64,000 nucleotides of DNA, taken from Symbiodinium natans (taxonomy: Eukaryota > Sar > Dinophyceae > Suessiales > Symbiodiniaceae). The position numbers and the translations under genes were made by a program. Below, in pieces: positions 39,807-48,841 of this stretch; position 1 is the stretch's first letter; each line of letters begins with the position of its first letter. The notes under the pieces are model-generated. The model ran no database searches and was not told the origin of the DNA. It worked only from the letters and a program-made list of their open reading frames with translations. The stretch covers positions 115,001 to 179,000 of the forward strand of contig CAJNDS010002670.1 of NCBI GenBank assembly GCA_905221605.1, read 5' to 3'.

Positions 39807-41818
39807 TGGGGCAAGGTAAGAGCAAGCAGCACAGGAGGGTCAAGGAAGACCCCAAGGAGCATGTGATCTACTCCGACTACATGTTCTTTTCTGGAGAAGG
39901 CAAGGAAGTGAACAAAGAAGAAGGAGAAAAGAAGCGGGCTGGTTTGGTAACCGTTCTCACTGCAATTTGCAAAGAGAGCCAGTACCCTTTCGCGCTGGTG
40001 TTGCCATCCAAAGCCAGCGTGGACTACGCAAGCAAGGCAATGATCAGCTGGATCAAGGATCTGAAGTGGGACAAGGTAGTGATCCATTTCGACCAAGAAA
40101 GCGCTCTGAACAAGATATATGAAAGGGTGCAGAAGGAAATGGGTGACACCGTTACTCTGCGGAGATCACCGCGATACAGTTCACAGTCCTTAGCAGATGG
40201 AGAGATGGTCAACGGTTTTCTGGCAGGCAAGATTCGCGCATGGCTTGCGGAGGTGTCAGAGAAATACAAAGTCAAGATTGGCTGTGACAGTGTCTTGTTT
40301 CCATGGATTGTGCGACACAGTGCGTGGACGGTGGCACGGTTTCACATCAACCACTCGAAGACAACGGCGTTCAGAGTCATCAATGGGTTTGACTATGTGG
40401 GTGAGATGATGACATTCGGACAGGTGGCCTTAGCAAAATTTCCGAAGCAAAAGGACAAGGCAGCTCCAAGATGGATTCGCAGAGTGTATGCCGGAAAGAA
40501 TGCTGCAGGAGATGAGCACTTGGTGCTTACAGAGTCAGGGGTGCAGACATGCCGCACCGTGAGGAGGTTACCAGAAAGTGCAAGATATGAAGCGGCGATA
40601 CTCGACAAGGCAAAGGGAGTGCCTTGGAACAGGTACTTGGGCATTGCAACGAGCAAGGTAGTGCAAGAACGGTCTGAGAGCAAGGGTGTAGCAGTTCCGG
40701 AGTTGGAGCCTGCAGAGACCTACGACTTCAAGCCAGAGACGATAGTGGTGCCAATGCCGGCGCCAAGAGCAGCAGATGATGCAGGAAAGGAGAGTGAGAA
40801 AGCTGCGTTGCAAGAGCCAGAGAGCAAGAGAGCCAGGGTGGAGCCTGCGCAGGCCAGTCGGCCGCCGGGTGACACCGGGAATGCTGCAGCTAGCACGCAG
40901 CAGTTCAACATCGCTACGCCTGATGCCAGCATGGGCGCAGACAGTCTCGACACGAGCATGTATGTGCCAAGCGTGCCGGGAGATGTAGCGCAGAACATGG
41001 TGGACAGTGTTAGTAACCATGGGACCTGGCTGGAGGGTAGTGCTCTCCTACCAAAAGAAGATGTGGGTGTGTACAAGAAGTGGCTGAAGCAAAACAAAGA
41101 TTGCTTCAACGAGACAATGGTGAGCAACATCATGGACTACCTGGACACGTTGCAGATTGACGAGAAAGAGTTGAGGAGAGCGAGAAAGGAAGAGCTGAGA
41201 AAGCTAAATGAGGTGTACGGTGCCTTCACACCGAGAGATGGGAGACAGATAACAAAGGACCTGACGGTGTTCGGCCACAAGTGGGTTGACAAGGTCACTG
41301 AAGGAGTGGCAAAGTCACGACTCACATGCCAGGACTTCAAGAAGAAGCAAGAAGCAAATGAGAAGCACAACTCAGAGTACCCTTCAAATTTCTGTCCAAC
41401 GCCACACGCCACCTCGAGGAAGTTGTTGGAGGTTTACTCGCTGACGACAAAGATGCCGAGAGTCAAGGCCGACCTTAGCTCAGCTTTCCTCATTGCGAAA
41501 GATGGTGGAGATGCAAAAGGACAACCAGTGATGATGAAGCCGCCAAAGGAATGGCTGGAGGAATACGATGAGTGGTACGCAAAAGCAAGCCCAGAAATGC
41601 AAGAGCAGATGAAGAACGTGCCGAAAGAAAGCGTGCTATGGCAGGTCGATGGAAATCTGTATGGAAGGCAGTCAGCGGCAGCGCAGTACAGAGATCGTCT
41701 GGAAACCATTTTGACCAAGGAACTCCCGAAGGGAGTGTATCAGTTTCACAGGGGGACACTAGACGCATGTGTCTTTCGATGCGTGCGAACAGGGATCGTT
41801 TTGATCCACAACACATAG
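39745..41818 (+). pseudogene. Element 2 integrase and N-terminal reverse transcriptase
   Basis: The frame contains the integrase zinc site 'HNLHHANFESWCPVC' (upstream of the nominal ATG at 39803). It then has 'VIYSDYMFFS' (Asp 1), 'VIHFDQESAL' (Asp 2) and 'SQSLADGEMVNGFLAG' (Glu, in place of the usual NGVAER). After a linker come the RT parts 'KWVDKVTEGVAKSRLTCQDF', 'RVKADLSSAFLIAKDG' (motif A) and 'WQVDGNLYGRQSAAAQYRD' (motif B). It ends at 41818 just before the catalytic box, which lies in the next frame. The integrase Glu context is unusual but conserved-looking. Confidence 0.85.
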
Positions 41819-42370
41819 ACGATTTCGACGTTTGTGGACCGGCAGAGTTGCTGGATGACCTGCTGAAAGTTCAGCTGCCGAAGTGCGGATGCAAGCTAAA
41901 AGTGGGTGAGCTTGAATGGCCAGGCGCAGCAAGCAGTAGCACGAGTGAATTTCTTGGCAGAAAGAAGATCCTGGTGGAGGGGGCTGTGGTTACGATGCCG
42001 AACGAAAAGCATACCACTGACATCCTTAGGATGCTAGGACTAGAGGACGCCAAGCCAAGCCCCGTGCCGGGAAAGAAGCTCAACCTAAAGGATGACAAGC
42101 TTCTGGAGGGCAGAGTCAAAGAAATCTACGCTAGCTGTGTAGGCAGTGCTACCTACCTGTCGCAGGATCGACCCGACATCAAATTCGCATGCAAGGAGCT
42201 TGCAAAGCGGATTAGGAATCCCAGGGAATGTGACATGCAAAACCTCAAGACGTTAGGTAGATATCTCAGGGGAACCATGCACGTGGGACATGTGACAAAG
42301 ATGAGTGAAGACTTCGAACCAGCTGCAGGGATTCCGCTGCAGGGGTATTGCGACAGTGACTGGGCAGGTG
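41800..42370 (+). pseudogene. Element 2 C-terminal RT and start of RNase H
   Basis: After a frame change near 41810 the frame gives 'PQHIDDFDVCGPAELL' (catalytic DD box with His-Ile), 'SEFLGRKKILVEG', 'GSATYLSQDRPDIKFACKEL' and 'LKTLGRYLRGT', then 'GYCDSDWAG', the first RNase H motif. Homology then ends abruptly at about 42370, so RNase H is lost and the element is dead. Confidence 0.85.
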
Positions 42371-43200
42371 CACCAAACAATCACCTTGCTCTTCGCCCTG
42401 TTGGGTTGGGACCTGGCCCAAGGTGGGAAAAAGGATGTGCCGTTTGCGGAAACCTTTTGTGCGTTAGGGGTTGACATAGTGCTGTCGAGCGCCCACTTGG
42501 GTCGTGTGACCATTTGCAACACGGAAAAGAGAGTTCAGCTCCTCGTAGAGACTATGAAGCAGGCCCAGAAAGACCGACGTATGAGTGCGCCTCAAGCACT
42601 CAAGCTAAGGGGTAAGCTCCAGTTTGCAAGTGGACAGCTGTTTGGGCGTCAGAGCAAGTTTTGCATGCAGCAGCTTTCTGATTACGCCCATGGGGGTGCC
42701 CCTCCTGATCTGCCGGCGGAGTGCATTGATACTTTCACCTCGCTGGTCGACATGTTGGACAGTGGCCGCCCTAGGCTAGTCCAAGTCAACAAACAGCAAA
42801 CCTGGTATGTCTTCACTGATGCATCCTATTCGAAGGATGACCCCGTGCTGCCTTGTGGTGTTGGTGGTCTCTTGTTTGATGATAAGGGTGTGTTGGTTGC
42901 TGGTTTCTCCCACGCCCTTGACAGTGACGTCCGGAAGCTCCTGGGTGAGATCAACAAGGACACGATCATAATGGAGGCTGAGGTTGCGGTGCTGCTTGCG
43001 TTCCGTCTTTGGGGCAAAAGGGTTGCGAACTCACCTGTTGTGGCTTTCATCGACAACAACTCCGTCAGGGACATTTTGATTTCATGCAGGGGCAGGTCCC
43101 CAACTGTGAAAAGCCTGCTTAAAATGTTCGTGAGCTTGGAGGTGGGGTGTGAGTTCATCCCTTGGTTCTCACGCGTTCCTTCCCCATCAAACTGTGCGGA
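42370..43200 (+). pseudogene. DIRS-like RT connection and RNase H fragment
   Basis: The frame 42305-43231 reads 'LLFALLGWDLAQGGKKDVPF', 'FCALGVDIVLSS', 'LKLRGKLQFASGQLFGRQ' and then an RNase H: 'TWYVFTDASYSKDD' (Asp), 'EAEVAVLLAFRLWG' (Glu), 'VVAFIDNNSVRDIL' (Asp) and 'PSNCADLPSH'. This RT-thumb/RNase H arrangement with a 'LGV' and 'FGR' signature is what DIRS-type tyrosine-recombinase retroelements carry. The RT catalytic part and any recombinase are absent. Left and right joints to copia and LINE sequence are abrupt. Confidence 0.55.
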
Positions 43201-46200
43201 TCTCCCGTCGCACAGGTTGCGAGGCTGCTGAAGATGGCATTTGACCAGCATTCTCACCAACCAGGGATCACACTCCCTCTTCAGTGGACCGACGCGTGGA
43301 TAGTCTGGCTCCCAAAGCCGGGCAAAGACCCATGCGAGCCCTCATCGCTCAGGCCAATAGGCCTCATGTCTCCTGATGCCAAAGCCCTTGCAGGGCTTCT
43401 CAAAATCAGACTCTATGAGCTGATTCGGCCCCAGCTGCGCAGGGTGCCGCAGTTTGCCTATCAGCCGGGGAGGGATTTGTACGATGCCTTGGCTAGAGTG
43501 CAGGTGTGGATTGACAACTTCAAAAGGTGTTACGGACGAGGAAACAGCAGCAAATTCGCCCAAAGGGACAGGGAGAAAAATCAGGACAACACAAAACTCT
43601 GCGTCGGGGGAGCCATCCTCAGCCTTGACCTCAAACAGGCCTTTGACAGAGTAAACCGTCAAGCACTAGCCCAGTCGCTAAAAGACCTTGGTGCGGGAGA
43701 AAGCATGACGGCCGAGATTATCTCCCTCCTAGACACATCACGGTATCACATTATCAGTGATCAGGAACAAAGCACAGTGGGTACAACGCGAGGCATCCGC
43801 CAAGGATGTAAGATCGCCCCCATGCTTTGGGTGGCAATATCGACCCTTTTGCTGGAGCGGCTGGGGGATGCCCTCTCAGGCCCCCACAGACAAGCAACCA
43901 CTTTTGCCGACGATACCTTAGTGCAATGGCTCATTGAAAACTCCACGGACATTGCCCAACTTAGCAGTTTCATCAACAAACTTCTGGGGGTCATGCAGGA
44001 CATGGGGCTTTTGGTTAACCTTACCAAAACAGTCCTGCTCTTGAAAGTTTGCGGACCTGGGGCCAGACGCGCGCTCAAGGACTATGTAGTGTATAAGGAC
44101 GGGAAAAAATGGTGGCGGGCGCGACACCCTGATGGGAGCGAGGCGCTAATCCCCATTGCCTGCTACACTACATACCTAGGGACGCACCTTTCCCTCCAAA
44201 CGGAAGCGCACAAAGTGGTAGGCTACCGTATTGCTGAAGCTAACAAGAGAACTGGCAAAATCAAAAAGGCGACCAGGTCCAGGAAAGTCTTCGGCTTAGC
44301 GCATAGAGTACGCATCTGGCAGGCCTGTGCTGCATCGAGTGCTACATTTGGCCTCATTGCTTTCGCGCCCTCTGCCAAGGCGGTGGCACTCCTCAGGGGT
44401 TGGTTCTATCGTCAACTAAGAGCCGTTGCGGACTCACCTGCCCACATCTCGCATGAGACTAACAAGCAACTTCGGCAAAGATTAGGGGTTCAGGATCCTA
44501 TAGATGCCACTGTGCAACGGATTCGGCATAAACTTGACAAGCTTCGGGTTGCAGAAGCGAGCATCATCAACCAGCCACAAACTCTCCAGTATTGGGAAAG
44601 TATGCTACAGCAATACCTCATCTTCCACACAGATAACATCGATGCGGAGCCCGACTCCAGGCTGATCCCGGTGCCCGCGCAACAATCGCAGCCGGTGGCC
44701 TGCCCAGTCTGCGGAGTGTACTTCCCATCAAACAAAACAATGAGACAGCACAGGGGAAGAGTCCACAAGGTGTATGTGAGCTCGCACCGGCATGATGATG
44801 ACATGTATCAACAACAGGATCACTCTGCTGGTGGCATGCCACAGTGCATTCATTGTGGTCTTAAGACGGGTTCATGGGACGCGCTGAGGAATCACATCCT
44901 CAACAACGTTTGTGGCTGGCAGATGCCACCCGGCCCCACTCGGGAGGCCGAACAGCAGGACATCGCTACCCCCCCTAGGGGTCACTCAGACAGGGAGCCA
45001 CGCATACTTGAAGACACCCATCCCTCGAGCACCATCGCTCGGCAACAACCGGTACAGCCTGCCCAGGAGGAGCCGACGATCCCGTTGCTGCGTAGACCTG
45101 AAGTGGCGAAGCAACTACTGCAGTCGGACTCTAAGCTGCAGATCGTCAGAGATCACGCTAGGAGTCTCATTCAGCACTGTGGCTTCTGTGGACAGTGGAT
45201 TGCTAAGGGAGGCTCGGTTAAGGAGCACATCAAGAGAATGCACTCACACATATGGCATGCAAGTATTGGCAACCTGGACACTGAGTGTGCGCTGTATAAA
45301 TCTCACCTCACCCGTGACAGTGTCTGCGACCTTTGTGAGGTCATGGTGTACCAACCCGACAGGCACACTCGGAGCTGCACGGTTATTTTCCAAACAGCCT
45401 TAGCCACAGCATGGCATAAGGTTGGGGCGCCGGACACGGCCCCCGTCGCCAGGGATGTGAGAACTTGCATCACTGATGAGTTCCTTGCCAGGCAACTCAA
45501 CCCCGACGTGCACAGGCAGGGCAAAATGGAGGCAGGAGACAGCGAGGTCATTGACATGCTGACACGGCACTGTGGACTTTGCCTTCAGCGATTGACGAAT
45601 CAACAGGACTGGAGGCGACACTGTGCCAACCAGCACAAGGAGGCCTGGAAGCGAGCTGAGGGATTTGCAGAGTTGGTACACGGTTTGCCGCTAGCTAGAC
45701 CATGCCGGCATTGCGGAGTGACCTACCACAAAACCCCGAAGGTTCACGCTCAAAAGTGCCTGCCACTCTTGCAAATCGCATTTCTGTCGCGCCATGGACG
45801 ACCAAGCACTGCAGGAAGTGGCGAACATGTGGGGGCAGCACAGCCCGATGGAACTCATAATGAGGGACAGGCCGACCGAGGAGGAGAACGGCGAGGGGCG
45901 GAAATTCCGTCGCAGGGAGGGCAAAGGCCCAGGCAAAGCAAAAAGGGAGCCGATCCCGGCCCCAAACCAGCAGCTGGCAAAGCAAGTGCAAGTTCTAACC
46001 AAGTATGTCAGCCAGCACGCCATGGCGCTGCAACTGCTGGAGGCCGACAGAAGTTGGGTTCTCTGGATGGACTCTGGAGCGATGGGCATCATACCTCAGC
46101 TGGTCAAGACCACGGCCACCTGGAAGGAGAGCCGAGAGCAGAACAAGTGCACCTGCAGCCTTCGCCAGGCTCTCCTGGGATCGCTCCTGCTGGAGCTGCA

Positions 46201-47808
46201 AGCTCGGCTTGCGGAGATGGAGGGCGACAAGGCGGCACAGGCGCCACTCATTCAGAGGAAGATGCTCGTAGCAGAACCAATGGCGTGGTCGTACACGAGA
46301 TGGAATCCGGACAAGAAACTCCAGGAGCCCAGAGAGGGCAACCCGCTCTCTCATCAGGATGCAAAGGAGGCAGTTCAACTGCTGATGCGAGAGGCCGTCA
46401 AGCCCAACGTCATCCAGCGCTTCCATGCTCTAGGCGGAGTCAAGGAGGACAGGCCAGGAGCCACGACGTTCGTGCTGACAGTCTCCCTGGACGCCGATGC
46501 ACGGCCCAACATCAACAAGGCACTCCATGCTCTCACGGAGACAGCGGCCACCGCGCTCATAGGAGCCAGGATCCGCCCGGAAAGAAGCCACAAGCCACTT
46601 CCAGAGGACCTACAGCGGGCCATCGACGCGACGAGAAGGCAATGAAGCCTTCTCGCCAAAGTATTTTTACTAGTAAGGGCAAGTTGGGTTTGGAGTGTCT
46701 GCCTGAGGGTGTGTTGCACCGTGATCTTGCAAAGAACATTTACCCCGGGAAGCCGCCTCACGGCCCCAACATCCCCACCAAGCCTAGCGACAGTGGTCCT
46801 GGTTCAAGGAGATCACGGAGCATAGGGGAATGGCTGAAGGGGACAGGTCAGCCAGCACAGGGGGCGGACGCTAAATCCCATAGCCAGGAGAAAGCAGAGG
46901 GCCAGGGGGAAAAAGTCACTGATGCACCATGCCCTATGCAACATCAGCATTGTGTGCTTGAAAACCCATCCAACCTTTGCTACCTCAACTCCATGATCCA
47001 AGCGCTGCTGCACCTGTTTGGTCAAGTCAGGCCGCCGGACAAAGCGGGCTTTGGATGTCTACGCCCCATGCTTAATGCGCTGACCAAATGTGTCAAGCCC
47101 CAGCAACTAAGCAGGAGAAAGGACTGCATGCAGCTTCTACAAGGCTGGCGTGACCTCCACCAGCAGCATGATGCTGCAGAACTTCTGCAACATCTAACAA
47201 AGGACGGGGTCCCTAGGATCTTGCTGGGCAGATGGGAGTCCAGGGTTTCCGGAGTTAGTGAACGGGAGCCGGCCACAGTCCGGGCTTGGAACACGGCGGT
47301 GCCTCTGATCCCTTTGCCATGCACAGGTCAGACCACGACACAGCTGGCGCTGAACTCCTGGAGCGTACAGCCGGGACCTCGCAACGAGGAATATGTGACC
47401 GCACTGGCTGACGTTCCCGTGATACTCAGTCTACAGCTTCTGCGTTTTCAGGAAAAGGGTGGTCGTATTAAGAAGGTCCGCAGCCCGGTCACCGTCAATC
47501 CAGTCATCAGAGTTCCTTTTTTCAAAGACGGCAATACCCAACAACTCAGCACGAGCGAATACCGGCTCATCTCTGGTGTTGTACACACAGGGGACACCCC
47601 ACACACTGGGCACTATAGATGCTTCTGTCTCAAACCACAGAGCAGTTCTTCTTCTGAGGTGGAGACGATTGCTGAGGCCTTTGACAAAGGAGCCGCAACT
47701 TCGGCCCTACAGATGGTAGATGATGGTAGGACGCCATTCAACGCCACGGCTAGGGATGTACAGCATATAAATCGCAACTGGTACATACTTTTCTTTTCGC
47801 GGCAATAG
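43162..47808 (+). CDS. LINE polyprotein: reverse transcriptase, six zinc fingers, ubiquitin-specific protease
   Basis: The frame is open for 1548 codons. LINE homology starts only at about 43205, so the first ~15 residues are read from the DIRS-like DNA and the true N terminus (with any endonuclease) is missing. RT: 'WIVWLPKPGKDP', 'SLDLKQAFDRV' (Asp156), 'TRGIRQGCKIAPMLW', 'TFADDTLV' (Asp250-251), 'GLLVNLTKTVLL'. Zinc fingers of C2H2 or related type begin at Cys514, 562, 673, 722, 804 and 848. The ubiquitin-specific protease (C19) domain has a Cys box 'NLCYLNSMIQALLH' (Cys1273), 'HQQHDAAELLQHL', a His box 'VVHTGDTPHTGHYRC' (His1484), 'VDDGR' (Asp1520-1521) and a final 'NWYILFF'. All triad residues are present. 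Residues ~880-1160 are low-complexity Gly/Gln/His/Ser and lie where another frame encodes a better protein (45794-46645). Confidence 0.85.
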   Translation: MVLTRSFPIKLCGSPVAQVARLLKMAFDQHSHQPGITLPLQWTDAWIVWLPKPGKDPCEPSSLRPIGLMSPDAKALAGLLKIRLYELIRPQLRRVPQFAYQPGRDLYDALARVQVWIDNFKRCYGRGNSSKFAQRDREKNQDNTKLCVGGAILSLDLKQAFDRVNRQALAQSLKDLGAGESMTAEIISLLDTSRYHIISDQEQSTVGTTRGIRQGCKIAPMLWVAISTLLLERLGDALSGPHRQATTFADDTLVQWLIENSTDIAQLSSFINKLLGVMQDMGLLVNLTKTVLLLKVCGPGARRALKDYVVYKDGKKWWRARHPDGSEALIPIACYTTYLGTHLSLQTEAHKVVGYRIAEANKRTGKIKKATRSRKVFGLAHRVRIWQACAASSATFGLIAFAPSAKAVALLRGWFYRQLRAVADSPAHISHETNKQLRQRLGVQDPIDATVQRIRHKLDKLRVAEASIINQPQTLQYWESMLQQYLIFHTDNIDAEPDSRLIPVPAQQSQPVACPVCGVYFPSNKTMRQHRGRVHKVYVSSHRHDDDMYQQQDHSAGGMPQCIHCGLKTGSWDALRNHILNNVCGWQMPPGPTREAEQQDIATPPRGHSDREPRILEDTHPSSTIARQQPVQPAQEEPTIPLLRRPEVAKQLLQSDSKLQIVRDHARSLIQHCGFCGQWIAKGGSVKEHIKRMHSHIWHASIGNLDTECALYKSHLTRDSVCDLCEVMVYQPDRHTRSCTVIFQTALATAWHKVGAPDTAPVARDVRTCITDEFLARQLNPDVHRQGKMEAGDSEVIDMLTRHCGLCLQRLTNQQDWRRHCANQHKEAWKRAEGFAELVHGLPLARPCRHCGVTYHKTPKVHAQKCLPLLQIAFLSRHGRPSTAGSGEHVGAAQPDGTHNEGQADRGGERRGAEIPSQGGQRPRQSKKGADPGPKPAAGKASASSNQVCQPARHGAATAGGRQKLGSLDGLWSDGHHTSAGQDHGHLEGEPRAEQVHLQPSPGSPGIAPAGAASSACGDGGRQGGTGATHSEEDARSRTNGVVVHEMESGQETPGAQRGQPALSSGCKGGSSTADARGRQAQRHPALPCSRRSQGGQARSHDVRADSLPGRRCTAQHQQGTPCSHGDSGHRAHRSQDPPGKKPQATSRGPTAGHRRDEKAMKPSRQSIFTSKGKLGLECLPEGVLHRDLAKNIYPGKPPHGPNIPTKPSDSGPGSRRSRSIGEWLKGTGQPAQGADAKSHSQEKAEGQGEKVTDAPCPMQHQHCVLENPSNLCYLNSMIQALLHLFGQVRPPDKAGFGCLRPMLNALTKCVKPQQLSRRKDCMQLLQGWRDLHQQHDAAELLQHLTKDGVPRILLGRWESRVSGVSEREPATVRAWNTAVPLIPLPCTGQTTTQLALNSWSVQPGPRNEEYVTALADVPVILSLQLLRFQEKGGRIKKVRSPVTVNPVIRVPFFKDGNTQQLSTSEYRLISGVVHTGDTPHTGHYRCFCLKPQSSSSSEVETIAEAFDKGAATSALQMVDDGRTPFNATARDVQHINRNWYILFFSRQ
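45794..46645 (+). CDS. 283-aa ORF overlapping the LINE frame
   Basis: The ATG at 45794 (GCGCCATGGAC) opens a frame offset from the LINE ORF. Its product has natural composition: 'MDDQALQEVANMWGQ', basic linker, 'QQLAKQVQVLTKYVSQHAMA', 'LLLELQARLAEMEGDKAAQ', 'EAVKPNVIQRFHALGGVKED' and 'ALTETAATALIGARIRPERS'. It is helical and basic, which would suit a nucleic-acid-binding Gag-like role, but I recognise no domain. The frame also stays open upstream as 'ACHSCKSHFCRAM', resembling more zinc-binding residues. Its stop overlaps an ATG of the LINE frame (caATGAag at 46642-46645) that leads into the protease domain. That geometry suits a frameshift, or termination-reinitiation. Confidence 0.6.
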   Translation: MDDQALQEVANMWGQHSPMELIMRDRPTEEENGEGRKFRRREGKGPGKAKREPIPAPNQQLAKQVQVLTKYVSQHAMALQLLEADRSWVLWMDSGAMGIIPQLVKTTATWKESREQNKCTCSLRQALLGSLLLELQARLAEMEGDKAAQAPLIQRKMLVAEPMAWSYTRWNPDKKLQEPREGNPLSHQDAKEAVQLLMREAVKPNVIQRFHALGGVKEDRPGATTFVLTVSLDADARPNINKALHALTETAATALIGARIRPERSHKPLPEDLQRAIDATRRQ

Positions 47809-48030
47809 TCCGCGCCGCCATGGACGGCGGTAGGTGTCCGGCGCGCCATAATGGCCACACCAACTGTGTGTGTTGCGCCCGCCGAATCACTGACTCAGTG
47901 AACGCGTTAGAATGAAATGGATCTCCCGTCGAGGCTGGTGTCCAAGCACCTGTTGTGGGGTGGCATCAGTGTCCCGTGTTACGATGTGTCGGAGCACCTG
48001 GATGCCATATGCTTGGGACTGTCGGCTAAT
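47809..48030 (+). other. LINE 3' flank
   Basis: A GC-rich, partly self-complementary segment just after the stop (CGCGCCGCCATGGACGGCGG...GGCGCGCC) is followed by unique sequence. No poly(A) was seen. Confidence 0.4.
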
Positions 48031-48241
48031 AAGGGGGCTTGAGGTTCGTTTGTGTATGGTGAGACGCATGTGCAATGTATGTGCACCGCGCTGTGTGCAC
48101 CGGCACATGATAGAATGCGATCTTTGATTCGCCCACTGATGAAAAGAAGAAGAGGGACATGCAGTGCTCGTTCTGAGTTTTGCCTCTCCTTGTTTGGGAT
48201 CTTGGCTTTTGGGTTCAAACCGAATTTGGCACAAGCGGTAA
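48031..48241 (+). repeat. 211-bp direct repeat, copy 1
   Basis: It begins AAGGGGGCTTGAGGTTCG and ends TTTGGCACAAGCGGTAA. It is essentially identical to 48558-48768 (offset 527 bp). Confidence 0.95.
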
Positions 48242-48557
48242 GCTTACTGTTCGCGAGCGAATGGTGTTTTATCGATTGCTGCCAAATTGTCTCTAAGAAA
48301 AACGGTGTGCCGTTTGGTCTTGGTTTGAAGCCCAAAAGTTTCTGATGCTTGTCACGCTTGGTAATGCCAACGACGATTTGCAATTGCATATGCAGGAAGA
48401 TGTGTGTGCAGCACTGGCTCTGCAGCTCAGTGCCAAAATTTTGACCCGCCCAGCCCACCCAGGGCATCGCAGAAGCAGGGCCCGCCGCGGCGGCTGCAAC
48501 TCCCTGCGTGCCATCGGCACTCCCATTGGTATTGCGTGTACAGCTGCCTCGCCCTTA
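48242..48557. other. Spacer between the 211-bp repeats
   Basis: 316 bp of unique sequence with no recognised feature. The arrangement (211-bp repeat, ~316-bp core, 211-bp repeat) has the size of a terminal-repeat miniature element, but TG...CA ends are missing. Confidence 0.4.
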
Positions 48558-48768
48558 AAGGGGGCTTGAGGTTCGTTTGTGTATGGTGAGACGCATGTGC
48601 AATGTATGTGCACCGCGCTGTGTGCACCGGCACATGATAGAATGCGATCTTTGATTCGCCCACTGATGAAAAGAAGAAGAGGGACATGCAGTGCTCGTTC
48701 TGAGTTTTGCCTCTCCTTGTTTGGGATCTTGGCTTTTGGGTTCAAACCGAATTTGGCACAAGCGGTAA
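48558..48768 (+). repeat. 211-bp direct repeat, copy 2
   Basis: This copy ends at exactly the base before the element 2 LTR fragment starts at 48769. The match between copies looks perfect or nearly so by eye, implying a recent duplication. Confidence 0.95.
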
Positions 48769-48841
48769 AGAGGTGTCTTTACCGAAGCCCTTTATAGGCA
48801 CAAGCAAGAGTGGGAGAAAATAGGTTTCCGCTCGTTTCGCA
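48769..48841 (+). mobile_element. 73-bp right end of an element 2-type LTR
   Basis: The sequence AGAGGTGTCTTTACCGAAGC...GTTTCGCA is identical to 35946-36018, the right part of the LTR. After the CA the sequence differs from the PBS, so the fragment is terminated exactly at the LTR end. It starts next to the TATAGAGG of the full LTR, so it may represent an R-U5 piece. Confidence 0.8.

Larger units (their letters stand above)
36019..42370 (+). mobile_element. Ty1/copia retrotransposon, element 2 (3' truncated)
   Basis: PBS, leader, Gag with CCHC knuckle, protease, HHCC and DDE integrase, and RT follow in copia order. There are frame changes near 39170, 39740 and 41810. The sequence stops inside RNase H ('GYCDSDWAG' at about 42350), and at about 42370 it switches to a DIRS-like fragment. 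No 3' LTR follows, apart from a 73-bp LTR piece at 48769-48841. Frame breaks could be mutations or assembly indels. Confidence 0.85.

Noticed and set aside
48031-48768. Miniature LTR retrotransposon formed by the 211-bp repeats
   Set aside because: The repeats lack TG...CA ends, no PBS or polypurine tract adjoins them, and I could not see a target-site duplication.
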